Made by a program: the position numbers and the translations under genes
NCBI GenBank assembly: GCA_945862385.1
Contig: CAMAXV010000001.1
Coordinates: 248,001-312,000, forward strand
Length of the DNA: 64,000 nt
DNA from: Chitinophaga pinensis
Lineage (GTDB): Bacteria > Bacteroidota > Bacteroidia > Chitinophagales > Chitinophagaceae
Direction of reading: 5' to 3'
Shown here: piece after piece, positions 52,643-61,000 of the stretch
How positions within the stretch are numbered: position 1 is the first letter of the stretch
How the letters are laid out: every line of letters begins with the position of its first letter
Notes under the pieces: generated by a model
What the model was told of the DNA's origin: nothing
What the model saw: the letters and a program-made list of their open reading frames with translations, nothing else
The model's database searches: none

Positions 52643-54355
52643 ATGAGAAAAAATATCATGCAAAAAGTGGCAATGCTCGCCGTTCTGGCCATTGTCGTCT
52701 ACAGTTGCGCAAAAGATTTTCTTGAAACACAGCCATATGGCAGTGTAAACAATGAACTTCTTGCAACTTCAGAGAAGGGTGCAAATGCACTCTTAATCGC
52801 AGCATATTCCAACCTGGATGGATTTTCAGGATGGGATAACGGAACTCCATGGGGAGGCGCAGCTTCCAACTGGACATTCGGTAGCATCGCAGGTGGTGAT
52901 GCCTATAAAGGATCAGAAGCTGGTGACCAGCCAGATATCACGCCACTTGAGCGTCACAGTGTTGATGCGAACAACCCTTACCTGGAAGGAAAATGGAGAA
53001 ACTATTATGACGGTATTTCCCGTTGTAACCAAACCATTGTAGCTTTCACTAAGCTCGAAGGTATCTCTGCCAGCCAAAAAGCTACACGTATTGCAGAAGC
53101 TAAGTTTCTGCGTGCCTGGATGCATTATGACCTCTGGAGGGTATTCCGCAATGTTCCTTTCATTGACGAAACACTCACTGATGTTCGTATTGGTAACAGC
53201 GCAGATATCGTAGCCAAAGTTCAGGCTGACCTTACTGCAGCTATTGCTAATCTTCCTGTTAGCCAGCCAGAAGCTGGTCGCGTTACCAAAGGTGCAGCAC
53301 AGTCTGTACTGGGAATGACCTACATGTGGCAGAAGAAATATGCAGAAGCTAAAACTCAGTTTGACGCTGTAATTAGCTCTGGTCGCTATGCACTCAATGT
53401 TAAATATTCTGATAACTTCAATGCAAGTGTAAGGAATACCAAAGAAGGTATCCTTGAAGTACAGATGGCTGTTAATACAGGTGGCGGTGATGCAGGTAAT
53501 GTAGGTGACGTTCTGAACTTCCCTTACAATGGTGGTCCTGCAGGTTGCTGCGGGTTCCATCAGCCTTCACAGGATCTTGTTAACTCATTCCAGGTTGACG
53601 CCAATGGTCTTCCCCTGTTGGATACCTATAGCAACCAGGATGTTACCAATGATGATGGTCTGAAGTCTGAAGCAGCTTTCACTCCACATGCTGGTCCGCT
53701 TGATCCACGTATCGACAGGACTGTTGGTCGCCGTGGTTTGCCATACCTTGACTGGGGTAAGCATCCAGGTTCTATCTGGATCCGTGACCAGGCCTATGGT
53801 GGTCCATATGCGCCAATTAAGAATGTTCACGCTAAGTCTCAGGTTGCTGAAGTTACACATGCTTCAGGCTGGACTTCAGGTTATAACTCAAACAACCTCA
53901 AGCTTATCCGTTTGTCTGATATCATGCTCCAATTGGCTGAAGCAGAAGTTGAATTAGGTAATTTGGAGCGTGCAAGGGCTCTTGTTAACCAAATCCGCCA
54001 GCGTGCAGCTAATCCGGCTGACTTCGTAATGGACGGGGCTAATCCTGCAGCAAACTACAAGGTTAGTGTTTACTCTGCACCATGGACTGACAAAGCCGTT
54101 GCTACTAAAGCAGTACGTTTTGAGCGTCGCATTGAACTGGGTATGGAAGGACATCGCTTCTTTGACCTGGTAAGATGGGGTGTAGCAGCAGCTACTAAGA
54201 ATGCTTATTTTGCTAAGGAAAAAGCGAAGCGTACTTACCTGAATGGTGCAAGCTTCACTGCCGGTAAGAGTGAAATCTTCCCTCTTCCTGCAAAAGCAAT
54301 CACACAAAGTGCTAAGGACGGTAGCCCTACCCTTAAGCAAAATCCTGGTTACTAA
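52643..54355 (+). CDS. SusD/RagB-family outer membrane lipoprotein
   Basis: Surface lipoprotein partner of SusC, binding ligand and closing the transporter. Lipobox VVYSC (Cys22), then the SusD fold with FLETQPYGSV, AKFLRAWMHYDLWRVF, and the C-terminal RFERRIELGMEGHRFFDLVRWG, characteristic of the family. 570 residues. Follows susC by 99 bases. The protein binds an unknown ligand; no glycoside hydrolase is encoded beside it. Confidence 0.95.
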   Translation: MRKNIMQKVAMLAVLAIVVYSCAKDFLETQPYGSVNNELLATSEKGANALLIAAYSNLDGFSGWDNGTPWGGAASNWTFGSIAGGDAYKGSEAGDQPDITPLERHSVDANNPYLEGKWRNYYDGISRCNQTIVAFTKLEGISASQKATRIAEAKFLRAWMHYDLWRVFRNVPFIDETLTDVRIGNSADIVAKVQADLTAAIANLPVSQPEAGRVTKGAAQSVLGMTYMWQKKYAEAKTQFDAVISSGRYALNVKYSDNFNASVRNTKEGILEVQMAVNTGGGDAGNVGDVLNFPYNGGPAGCCGFHQPSQDLVNSFQVDANGLPLLDTYSNQDVTNDDGLKSEAAFTPHAGPLDPRIDRTVGRRGLPYLDWGKHPGSIWIRDQAYGGPYAPIKNVHAKSQVAEVTHASGWTSGYNSNNLKLIRLSDIMLQLAEAEVELGNLERARALVNQIRQRAANPADFVMDGANPAANYKVSVYSAPWTDKAVATKAVRFERRIELGMEGHRFFDLVRWGVAAATKNAYFAKEKAKRTYLNGASFTAGKSEIFPLPAKAITQSAKDGSPTLKQNPGY

Positions 54356-54375
54356 TCTGATTATGTAATACAACA

Positions 54376-54410
54376 AAAGGCTGCACCAATTTATGGTGCG
54401 GCCTTTTTTT
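54376..54410 (+). terminator. Terminator after susD
   Basis: A hairpin with GCACCA/TGGTGC and flanking AAAGGC/GCCTTT (one mismatched base on each side) and a T-run. Confidence 0.8.
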
Positions 54411-54482
54411 ATAACATGTAGAATCAGCAGAGATTAAAAAAGGTTTAATTTTAAGTTCATCAAGACCATAGTGTTGTTTGTT

Positions 54483-57400
54483 ATGAAGTCATTTCATTTT
54501 TCTATCCTTTCTGTTTTATTTATTTTGGGGTGCGGTCGTGAAAAACATCTTTTTGAACGCATAGCTGCAGAAAAATCAGGGATTACGTTCAATAACAGGA
54601 TCACCATTAACGACAGCATCAACATCCTGGACAATGAATTCACCTACAATGGTGGAGGAGTTGCAGTTGGTGATCTTAATGGAGACGGCTTACAGGACGC
54701 TTATTTTTGCGGCAATCAGGTTGAAAACAAATTTTACCTCAACAGAGGAAACCTGAAATTTGAAGATGTAACCACAAAGGCAGGTGTTCAAAAGTATAAA
54801 GGACAATGGTCATCTGGTGTAACTATCGTGGATATCAATCAGGATGGTTTACAGGATATTTATGTATGTAATACCATGATTGAAGACAGCATCATGTTGC
54901 GCGACAATCTTTTCATCAATCAGGGAAATAACAGTGAAGGTATTCCAACTTTCAGGGAAATGGGGGCAGATTATGGCATTCTTGATGACACACACAATTC
55001 AATTTCAACTTTCTTTGATTACGATAATGATGGTGACCTTGATATATTTGTTGCAGTCAACTTTATCGACATGCAATATCCGAATCAATTTATCACCCGT
55101 TTTCCCGATGGCAAATCACTTACAAGAGATCTGCTTTACAGAAATGATTTTGACTCCGTAAAAGGACATCCTGTTTTCAAAGACGTATCGCTGGAAGCAG
55201 GCATAGTTTGGGGCGGATACAGCCACTCTGCATTGATTCATGATTTCAATCAGGATGGCTATGAGGATATTTTTGTTGCCAATGATTATCTCTCCAACGA
55301 CCTATTATATATCAACAACAAGAACGGTACTTTTACCAATCAGGTTGCAGGTGTATTTAAGCATCAGTCATACTCTTCCATGGGAAGCGACGTTGCAGAT
55401 ATCAACAATGACGGCCACGGAGATTTATTTACAGTGGAAATGCTTCCGCAGGATAATAAGCGGAAGAAGGTGAATATGAATGCCAATAACTACAACCACT
55501 ACCTGTTCACCGAGCAATATAAATATGAGTATCAGTTTGTTCGCAATGCTTTTCAGGTCTATCAGGGTATAAATCCTGAAACGAAGCTACCCCTTTACAG
55601 TGATTTTGCTTTCATGGCTGGTGTAGAGGCAACTGATTGGAGCTGGTCTCCACTTTTTGCTGATTTTGACAATGATGGTTACAGGGATTTGCTTATCACA
55701 AATGGTTTTCCCAAAGATATTATTGACCATGACTTTGGCGCATTCAGGAAAAGTATCAGCAGCAGTCTCATTACCAGAAAGGAATTACTCGATATGATTC
55801 CTGAAGTTAAAATCCCCAATTTTATCTATAAAAACAATGGTAATCTGACTTTTACAGATAAGTCTAAAGAGTGGGGAATCAGTTTGCCGAGTTTCACCAA
55901 TGGAACAGCCTATGCAGATCTTGACAATGACGGAGATCTTGATATCCTTACAAATAATATTGACGATCCGGCTTTTTTATTTGAAAACACATTGTACAAG
56001 CCAAAGCAAAAAGATATAGCCACACATTTTCTGCGTATTAAACTAAACGGTTCCAAGTTAAACCTAAATGGTTTTGGTACACGTGTCACCGTCTGGCATG
56101 CTAACAGTAAGCAGGTTGCTGAAAGCCAATGTGTAAGAGGTTATCTCTCCACTTCTGAACCGTTCCTTCATTTTGGGCTTGGTGCAAATACATTTATTGA
56201 TTCCATCCGGGTTGAATGGCAGGATGGCAGGGTACAGGTTATTGGAAAACAAAATGCAGATCAGACTATCGTTGTTGATTATAATAATTCGAAGCTTGTT
56301 GAGGGTATAACCCAGATGCCAATTTCAACATGGGTAAAGCCGGTTGACCCGTTAACGCTTGGAATTGATTACGTTTATGAAGAAAATGACTTCATTGATT
56401 TCAATTTGCAAAAAACTTTGCCTCATAAATTTTCACAGTATGGTCCGGCCATTGCAGTAGGTGATGTCAATGGTGATCAATTAGATGATGTTGTACTTTC
56501 CAGTTCCAGTCGGTTTCAGGGACCGGTTCTTCTTATCCAGCAAACTGGTGGACGTTTTAAAAAGACGGTATTAAAATTAAAAAATTCAGAACTGCTGAAA
56601 GAGGAGGATATGGGTTTATTACTCTTCGATGCAGATCAGGATGGCGATAATGATTTGTATATCGTGCGCGGCAGTTACCAGCATGATGAAGGTTCATCAC
56701 TCTATAAGGATATTCTTTGTGAGAACGACGGTAAAGGAAACTTTGCCATTGTCACCTCTGCTATTCCTGCCGGAGCAGCATCCGGACAAAATATCAAAGC
56801 TGCTGATTTTGACAGAGACGGAGATCTGGATTTATTTGTAGGTGGCAGGGTTAAACCGAAAGCCTATCCACTGCCTGGTGAATCTTTTTTACTAAGGAAT
56901 GACTCCAAGCCAGGAAAGTTACAGTTTACCGATGTGAGCGAGCAATGGTTAAATGGATTGAAGCATATAGGTATGGTAAGTGATGCGTTATGGACAGATT
57001 TCGATAATGACCAGCAAATTGACCTTATACTTGCCTGTGAATGGAGTCCGCTTATTTTTCTAAAAAATACGGGTAAAAGCTTCCAACGTATTCAATCACC
57101 TGAAATAGATGCTGCTTCAGGTTGGTGGAACAGCTTGGCTGCAGCAGATTTTGATCTAGATGGTGACATGGATTATGTGGCAGGTAATTTCGGACTAAAT
57201 CAGTATTTCAAATGTTCCTCTAATGAACCGCTCCGGATTTACAGCAAGGACTTTGACCAAAATGGTTCTTATGATGCGTTTATATCCTGCTATTTTCCAG
57301 ATTCTTCAGGCAAGAGAAACGAATATTTTTATCATTCTAAAGATGATATGCAGAAACAACTGATTTTGATCAGGAAAAAATTCGAAAATTATGCCGATTT

Positions 57401-58055
57401 TGGTCGCGCTACTGTGAGTGACGTATTTACCAGTGAGGAAATGAAGGGCGTAGAGATAAGAACGAGCAATCATATGAAAAGCAGTTGGATTGAAAATATG
57501 GGTAGCGGACAGTTCCGTCTGCATGATTTACCCATGGAAGCACAGACTGCACCATTGTACGGCATGCAAGCAAGGGATATTAACGGTGACTTGTTACCGG
57601 ATCTTTTATTAGTTGGTAATGATTACGGTATGGAAACCAGTCAGGGCCGGGCAGATGCCATAAATGGCCTAGTACTCGTAAACAATGGTAAAAAGAATTT
57701 TATACATGCTGGATTTGAACAATCGGGTTTCTTTGTTCCCGGTGATGCCAGAGCCCTAACTGTTGCCAGCATCAGCAACAGTCCTTTTCTCATTGCCACC
57801 GAAAACCGAAAACCACTTCGTTTGTTTAGCCTTCCGGTTGAAAAAACCATCATGGTTGTCTTGGCTCCTGGGGAAGCGTATGCGCTGCAGGAACATGCAG
57901 ATAACCATATAGAAAAAATTGAATTCAGCAACGGTAGTACTTTTTTATCTCAGCGCAGCAAGAATTGGTTTTTCAGTACTCAGCTGAAGGAAATTGTTTT
58001 CTATGATTCAAAAGGTAAAAAGACAAGGACGATAAACCCACAGCAAAATCACTAA
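54483..58055 (+). CDS. FG-GAP/VCBS-repeat lipoprotein with UnbV (ASPIC) domain
   Basis: Surface or periplasmic lipoprotein. Lipobox LFILGC (about Cys17). The first half has seven or so Ca-binding-like D-x-N/D-x-D-G repeats (DLNGDGLQD, DYDNDGDLD, DINNDGHGD and so on) of a beta propeller, then an ASPIC/UnbV domain (about residues 530-585) and further repeats of a second propeller (DVNGDQLDD, DFDRDGDLD, DFDLDGDMD). I start at ATG 54483; a GTG lies 12 bases upstream. Such proteins often sit by SusCD. Role: ligand or partner binding, not enzymatic by sight. Confidence 0.9.
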   Translation: MKSFHFSILSVLFILGCGREKHLFERIAAEKSGITFNNRITINDSINILDNEFTYNGGGVAVGDLNGDGLQDAYFCGNQVENKFYLNRGNLKFEDVTTKAGVQKYKGQWSSGVTIVDINQDGLQDIYVCNTMIEDSIMLRDNLFINQGNNSEGIPTFREMGADYGILDDTHNSISTFFDYDNDGDLDIFVAVNFIDMQYPNQFITRFPDGKSLTRDLLYRNDFDSVKGHPVFKDVSLEAGIVWGGYSHSALIHDFNQDGYEDIFVANDYLSNDLLYINNKNGTFTNQVAGVFKHQSYSSMGSDVADINNDGHGDLFTVEMLPQDNKRKKVNMNANNYNHYLFTEQYKYEYQFVRNAFQVYQGINPETKLPLYSDFAFMAGVEATDWSWSPLFADFDNDGYRDLLITNGFPKDIIDHDFGAFRKSISSSLITRKELLDMIPEVKIPNFIYKNNGNLTFTDKSKEWGISLPSFTNGTAYADLDNDGDLDILTNNIDDPAFLFENTLYKPKQKDIATHFLRIKLNGSKLNLNGFGTRVTVWHANSKQVAESQCVRGYLSTSEPFLHFGLGANTFIDSIRVEWQDGRVQVIGKQNADQTIVVDYNNSKLVEGITQMPISTWVKPVDPLTLGIDYVYEENDFIDFNLQKTLPHKFSQYGPAIAVGDVNGDQLDDVVLSSSSRFQGPVLLIQQTGGRFKKTVLKLKNSELLKEEDMGLLLFDADQDGDNDLYIVRGSYQHDEGSSLYKDILCENDGKGNFAIVTSAIPAGAASGQNIKAADFDRDGDLDLFVGGRVKPKAYPLPGESFLLRNDSKPGKLQFTDVSEQWLNGLKHIGMVSDALWTDFDNDQQIDLILACEWSPLIFLKNTGKSFQRIQSPEIDAASGWWNSLAAADFDLDGDMDYVAGNFGLNQYFKCSSNEPLRIYSKDFDQNGSYDAFISCYFPDSSGKRNEYFYHSKDDMQKQLILIRKKFENYADFGRATVSDVFTSEEMKGVEIRTSNHMKSSWIENMGSGQFRLHDLPMEAQTAPLYGMQARDINGDLLPDLLLVGNDYGMETSQGRADAINGLVLVNNGKKNFIHAGFEQSGFFVPGDARALTVASISNSPFLIATENRKPLRLFSLPVEKTIMVVLAPGEAYALQEHADNHIEKIEFSNGSTFLSQRSKNWFFSTQLKEIVFYDSKGKKTRTINPQQNH

Positions 58056-58060
58056 CATTC

Positions 58061-59371
58061 ATGAGACAGATTCTTCAAGCAGTCTTGATAATTGCTTCTA
58101 TCTTCTACAGCAGTTGCCAGCCTAAAACACAAAAGTCAGCTCCCAATGAGGTTCCTCATATTCTCGTAAAAAAGTTAACAGACATCATTGTTGTTGATAT
58201 TTTCACACCCCCTGTTGCCAGCAGAATCTATGCCAACTGTACACTTGCCATGTATGAGGCCATGAGGAATAAAGAGAATGGATATCCGTCAGTAACTGAA
58301 AAACTTAATGGTTTTGATCCGATGCCAACTCCTTTAAATGGTAAAAACTATGATTTTACCATTGCAGGTATACAGGCATTCTGTGAAACTGCTAAGAAAG
58401 TTACATTTTCAGCAGATGAAATTAAACAGTTTCAGGATTCGATGTTAACTGTTTATAAGCAGGATTTGAGTGAAGAGGTTTATGCGAATTCAATCAGTTT
58501 CGGGCAGCAGGTTGCAGATGTCATGGGTAAGAGTCTAGCTACTGATAATTATAAGGAAACGAGGGGGATGGACCGTTTTGAAGTTCAAACAGAGGATAGA
58601 AAGAGATGGGTTCCAACATCACCCGATTATGGGGATGCATTGGAACCTCATTGGTTAAAAATGAAAACACTTGCTTTGAAATCTCCGGATGAAATCAAAG
58701 CAGCTCCCTATGCTGACTATAATGAAGATACTTCTTCAGCTTATTACAAAGAATTGAAGGAAGTGTACGATATATCGAAAAACCTCAGTGAAGAACAAAT
58801 TGATATAGCGATTTTCTGGGATGATAATCCATTTGTTTCAAGGCACAAAGGTCATGTAATGTTTCAGGATAAGAAAATGACTCCTGGCGGCCATTGGATG
58901 GCAATTACAAGAAAGGCATGCAGGGATAAGGGATATGATATGCTGGCATCCGCAAAAGCCTACACCTATACTGCAATAGGCTTATATGATGCATTTATTT
59001 CATGCTGGTTTGAAAAATACAGATCTGTACGCATTAGACCTCAAACAGCCATTCAACGGCTGATTGAAGAACAATGGTTTTCCTATATACAGACACCTCC
59101 ATTTCCCGAATATACATCCGGGCATAGCACAGTTTCAGCTTCAGCAGCAGAGATGCTAACACATATCTTTGGGGATAACCATGCTTTTACTGATTCATCT
59201 GAATTGGAATACAACCTGCCGGTAAGGTCTTTCAGTTCTTTCAGACAGGCGGCGCTGGAGGCTTCAGTCAGCAGGGTATATGGCGGTATTCATTACCGGT
59301 CCGGATGTGAAAATGGAAATTTACAAGGCAGACAGGTGGCAGCTTTGGCAATTGAAAGACTTGAAAAATAG
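58061..59371 (+). CDS. Vanadium haloperoxidase/PAP2-superfamily lipoprotein
   Basis: Lipobox FYSSC (Cys19). The C-terminal half has the phosphatase-haloperoxidase pocket: KYRSVRIRP (Lys and Arg of motif 1), YTSGHST (motif 2, with the His), and SRVYGGIHYRSG (motif 3, Arg and His). All phosphate/vanadate-binding residues are present. It may be a phosphatase or a halide peroxidase; this cannot be told apart by sequence. It starts 5 bases after the VCBS-repeat gene, so they form a unit. 436 residues. Confidence 0.9.
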   Translation: MRQILQAVLIIASIFYSSCQPKTQKSAPNEVPHILVKKLTDIIVVDIFTPPVASRIYANCTLAMYEAMRNKENGYPSVTEKLNGFDPMPTPLNGKNYDFTIAGIQAFCETAKKVTFSADEIKQFQDSMLTVYKQDLSEEVYANSISFGQQVADVMGKSLATDNYKETRGMDRFEVQTEDRKRWVPTSPDYGDALEPHWLKMKTLALKSPDEIKAAPYADYNEDTSSAYYKELKEVYDISKNLSEEQIDIAIFWDDNPFVSRHKGHVMFQDKKMTPGGHWMAITRKACRDKGYDMLASAKAYTYTAIGLYDAFISCWFEKYRSVRIRPQTAIQRLIEEQWFSYIQTPPFPEYTSGHSTVSASAAEMLTHIFGDNHAFTDSSELEYNLPVRSFSSFRQAALEASVSRVYGGIHYRSGCENGNLQGRQVAALAIERLEK

Positions 59372-59372
59372 G

Positions 59373-59762
59373 TTAATGGCTGCAATTATCGGTATGACAT
59401 TCCCCGTCTTTCCTGCAATCGCGGTAGTTTAAATAATGTGCAGTTACAATTAAAATTACAGCAGGGATTAGAAACCACATTTGCTGTGCATGAAGGATTT
59501 GTTTGAGAATCAATAAAGCCATGCCTCCAGAAAATATGATGACGGGTAATTTATTGTGATGGTGTTTTTTAAAACCATGCCGCAGTGAATAAATACCAAT
59601 AAATAATGCAATTAGAATCATCATCAGTTCGAACCAGATGTTGTTGATGATGTTGACACCCAAAATTGGCAGACTGGTCAAAACAAGCGGAAGCAGTGCA
59701 CAGTGAATGGCACAGGCAACTGAGGCAGCGATTCCAAGGGCGTCGTAATTGATTTTAAACAT
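59373..59762 (-). CDS. MerC-domain membrane protein
   Basis: 129 residues with four membrane helices; the first carries a Cys pair (ACAIHCALLP) typical of MerC metal carriers, and the His/Cys-rich ends (KKHHHN; CRKDGECHTDNCSH) could bind metal. Bacteroidetes members often sit next to Fur-family regulators, as here. It shares a divergent promoter with the sco-fur pair. Metal specificity (mercury, zinc or other) is unknown. Confidence 0.88.
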   Translation of the reverse strand: MFKINYDALGIAASVACAIHCALLPLVLTSLPILGVNIINNIWFELMMILIALFIGIYSLRHGFKKHHHNKLPVIIFSGGMALLILKQILHAQQMWFLIPAVILIVTAHYLNYRDCRKDGECHTDNCSH

Positions 59763-59772
59763 AGTCAGCCAA

Positions 59773-59780
59773 CAAATTTA
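59773..59780 (-). promoter_or_regulatory. Likely -7 element of the merC promoter
   Basis: Minus-strand TAAATTTG fits TAnnTTTG, 10 bases before the merC ATG. The inverted repeat at 59788-59802 lies just upstream, where a bound repressor would block the polymerase. Confidence 0.45.
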
Positions 59781-59787
59781 CAACTTT

Positions 59788-59802
59788 TGCAACAAAGTTG
59801 CA
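59788..59802. promoter_or_regulatory. Candidate Fur-family operator
   Basis: TGCAACAAAGTTGCA is a perfect 6-3-6 inverted repeat in the gap between merC and the sco-fur pair. Its place between the two divergent promoters makes it a good binding site for the Fur-family regulator encoded at 60464. Confidence 0.6.
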
Positions 59803-59835
59803 TTCTTGATTTAACTAAAAATAGAACGACCTGCG

Positions 59836-59843
59836 TATTTTTG
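59836..59843 (+). promoter_or_regulatory. Likely -7 element of the sco-fur promoter
   Basis: TATTTTTG matches TAnnTTTG, 9 bases before the ATG at 59853. No -33 element at the ideal distance. Confidence 0.45.
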
Positions 59844-59852
59844 CATTAAATA

Positions 59853-60464
59853 ATGATTATGGGTAAAAAATCTCTGCAGTATCTGGTGTTTTTCGCGATT
59901 CTGGTTGGTGGTTTTTATATTGCCATGGTTAAGTTAACAGATTTTGAAGAGGTTAAATTGCCTGTTCTCAATACGGTCCAGCCTTTTAAGTTTACCCGTC
60001 AGGACAGCCTTCAGGTAACGCAAAAAGATATAGCCGGTAGGGTTTATGTGGCTGAGTATTTCTTTACAACCTGTAAAGGTATCTGTCCGAAAATGAATAA
60101 GAACATGAAAGCTATATATGATCAGTTCAAAACGGATTCCAGCTTTATGATTCTTTCACACACCGTTAATCCTGAAACTGACTCGCTTCCTATACTCAGG
60201 CATTATGCAGATTCACTGGGTGCACAGGTTGAAAACTGGTGGTTTGTAACAGGTAGCAAATCAGATTTATACAAATCGGCACGGGAAAGTTACTTGCTGG
60301 ATGATCCCCAAAACAGCACTAAGAACATTGATGAACAGTTTCTGCATACACAGTTTTTCGCGCTGGTAGACAAGCAAGGACGAGTTAGGGGAATTTATGA
60401 CGGCATCAAGAAAGAAGAAGTTTCTGAATTGATTGAAGACATACAAAAACTGATCAGAGAATAA
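59853..60464 (+). CDS. SCO1/SenC-family protein
   Basis: Membrane-anchored thioredoxin-fold protein used in copper delivery to cytochrome oxidase or as a thiol reductase. One N-terminal membrane helix (residues 8-26), then the metal motif C74-KGI-C78-P and the third ligand His165 (FLHTQFFALVD). 203 residues. The last base of its stop codon is the first base of the fur-family ATG, so both are made from one transcript. Confidence 0.92.
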   Translation: MIMGKKSLQYLVFFAILVGGFYIAMVKLTDFEEVKLPVLNTVQPFKFTRQDSLQVTQKDIAGRVYVAEYFFTTCKGICPKMNKNMKAIYDQFKTDSSFMILSHTVNPETDSLPILRHYADSLGAQVENWWFVTGSKSDLYKSARESYLLDDPQNSTKNIDEQFLHTQFFALVDKQGRVRGIYDGIKKEEVSELIEDIQKLIRE

Positions 60465-60883
60465 TGATCAACAAGAGCACAGAGATATTAAAAAACAGCG
60501 GATTAAGTGTCACTGCAGGCAGGAAGTCTATTCTGGATCTGTTCATTGCATCCGGTAATGCACTGGCTCATCAGGATATTGAGTCTGGCTGTTCAGAACA
60601 ATTTGACAGGGTAACCATTTACCGTACCCTTCAAACATTTCTTGACAAAGGTATTATTCACAGTATACCGGCTACCGACAGCATCATACGGTATGCCCTT
60701 TGCAATGAAACCTGCACCACAACCGGTCATCATCATGATAACCATATTCATTTCAGGTGTGAGCAATGCAGCAAAACCTTGTGTCTGGATGAGGTTTCCA
60801 TTCCCATTGTCAAATTACCTGATGGGTACATGATGCATGAAATCAATATGGTTGTTACAGGTATTTGTAAATCCTGCAGATAA
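60464..60883 (+). CDS. Fur-family transcriptional regulator
   Basis: Metal-responsive repressor with an N-terminal winged helix (residues 8-85, with FDRVTIYRTLQTFLDKGII) and a C-terminal metal-binding domain rich in His/Cys (HHHDNHIHFRCEQCSKTLCL and CKSC). The two CxxC pairs give a structural zinc site. 139 residues. Whether it senses iron, zinc or peroxide is not clear; the neighbouring merC and sco genes suggest zinc or copper. Likely binds the inverted repeat at 59788. Confidence 0.92.
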   Translation: MINKSTEILKNSGLSVTAGRKSILDLFIASGNALAHQDIESGCSEQFDRVTIYRTLQTFLDKGIIHSIPATDSIIRYALCNETCTTTGHHHDNHIHFRCEQCSKTLCLDEVSIPIVKLPDGYMMHEINMVVTGICKSCR

Positions 60884-60910
60884 AAAAAGTCCCGGTGTAA
60901 AAACACCGGG
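60884..60910 (-). terminator. Terminator for the pepF-type gene (minus strand)
   Basis: CCCGGTGT (60891-60898) pairs with ACACCGGG (60903-60910) across a 4-base loop. The T-run lies on the minus strand side (A-run 60882-60888), so it mainly ends minus-strand transcripts. Confidence 0.75.
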
Positions 60911-61000
60911 GCATTCGTTAAGGCTCTGATTAGTAGCACCACAAAGATAAGTTGCCCTATGTCAAATGATTTAAATAGGGTATACCCTAATAGTGGTATA

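Noticed and set aside
52913-53560. 215-residue minus-strand frame opposite susD
   Set aside because: Cys-rich nonsense translation caused by the biased codon use of susD.
49328-54355. SusCD pair as part of a classic polysaccharide utilisation locus
   Set aside because: No glycoside hydrolase, polysaccharide lyase, sigma/anti-sigma or hybrid two-component gene is next to it in the window; the DUF1080 and sulfatase genes are some distance away and separated by terminators or strand changes.
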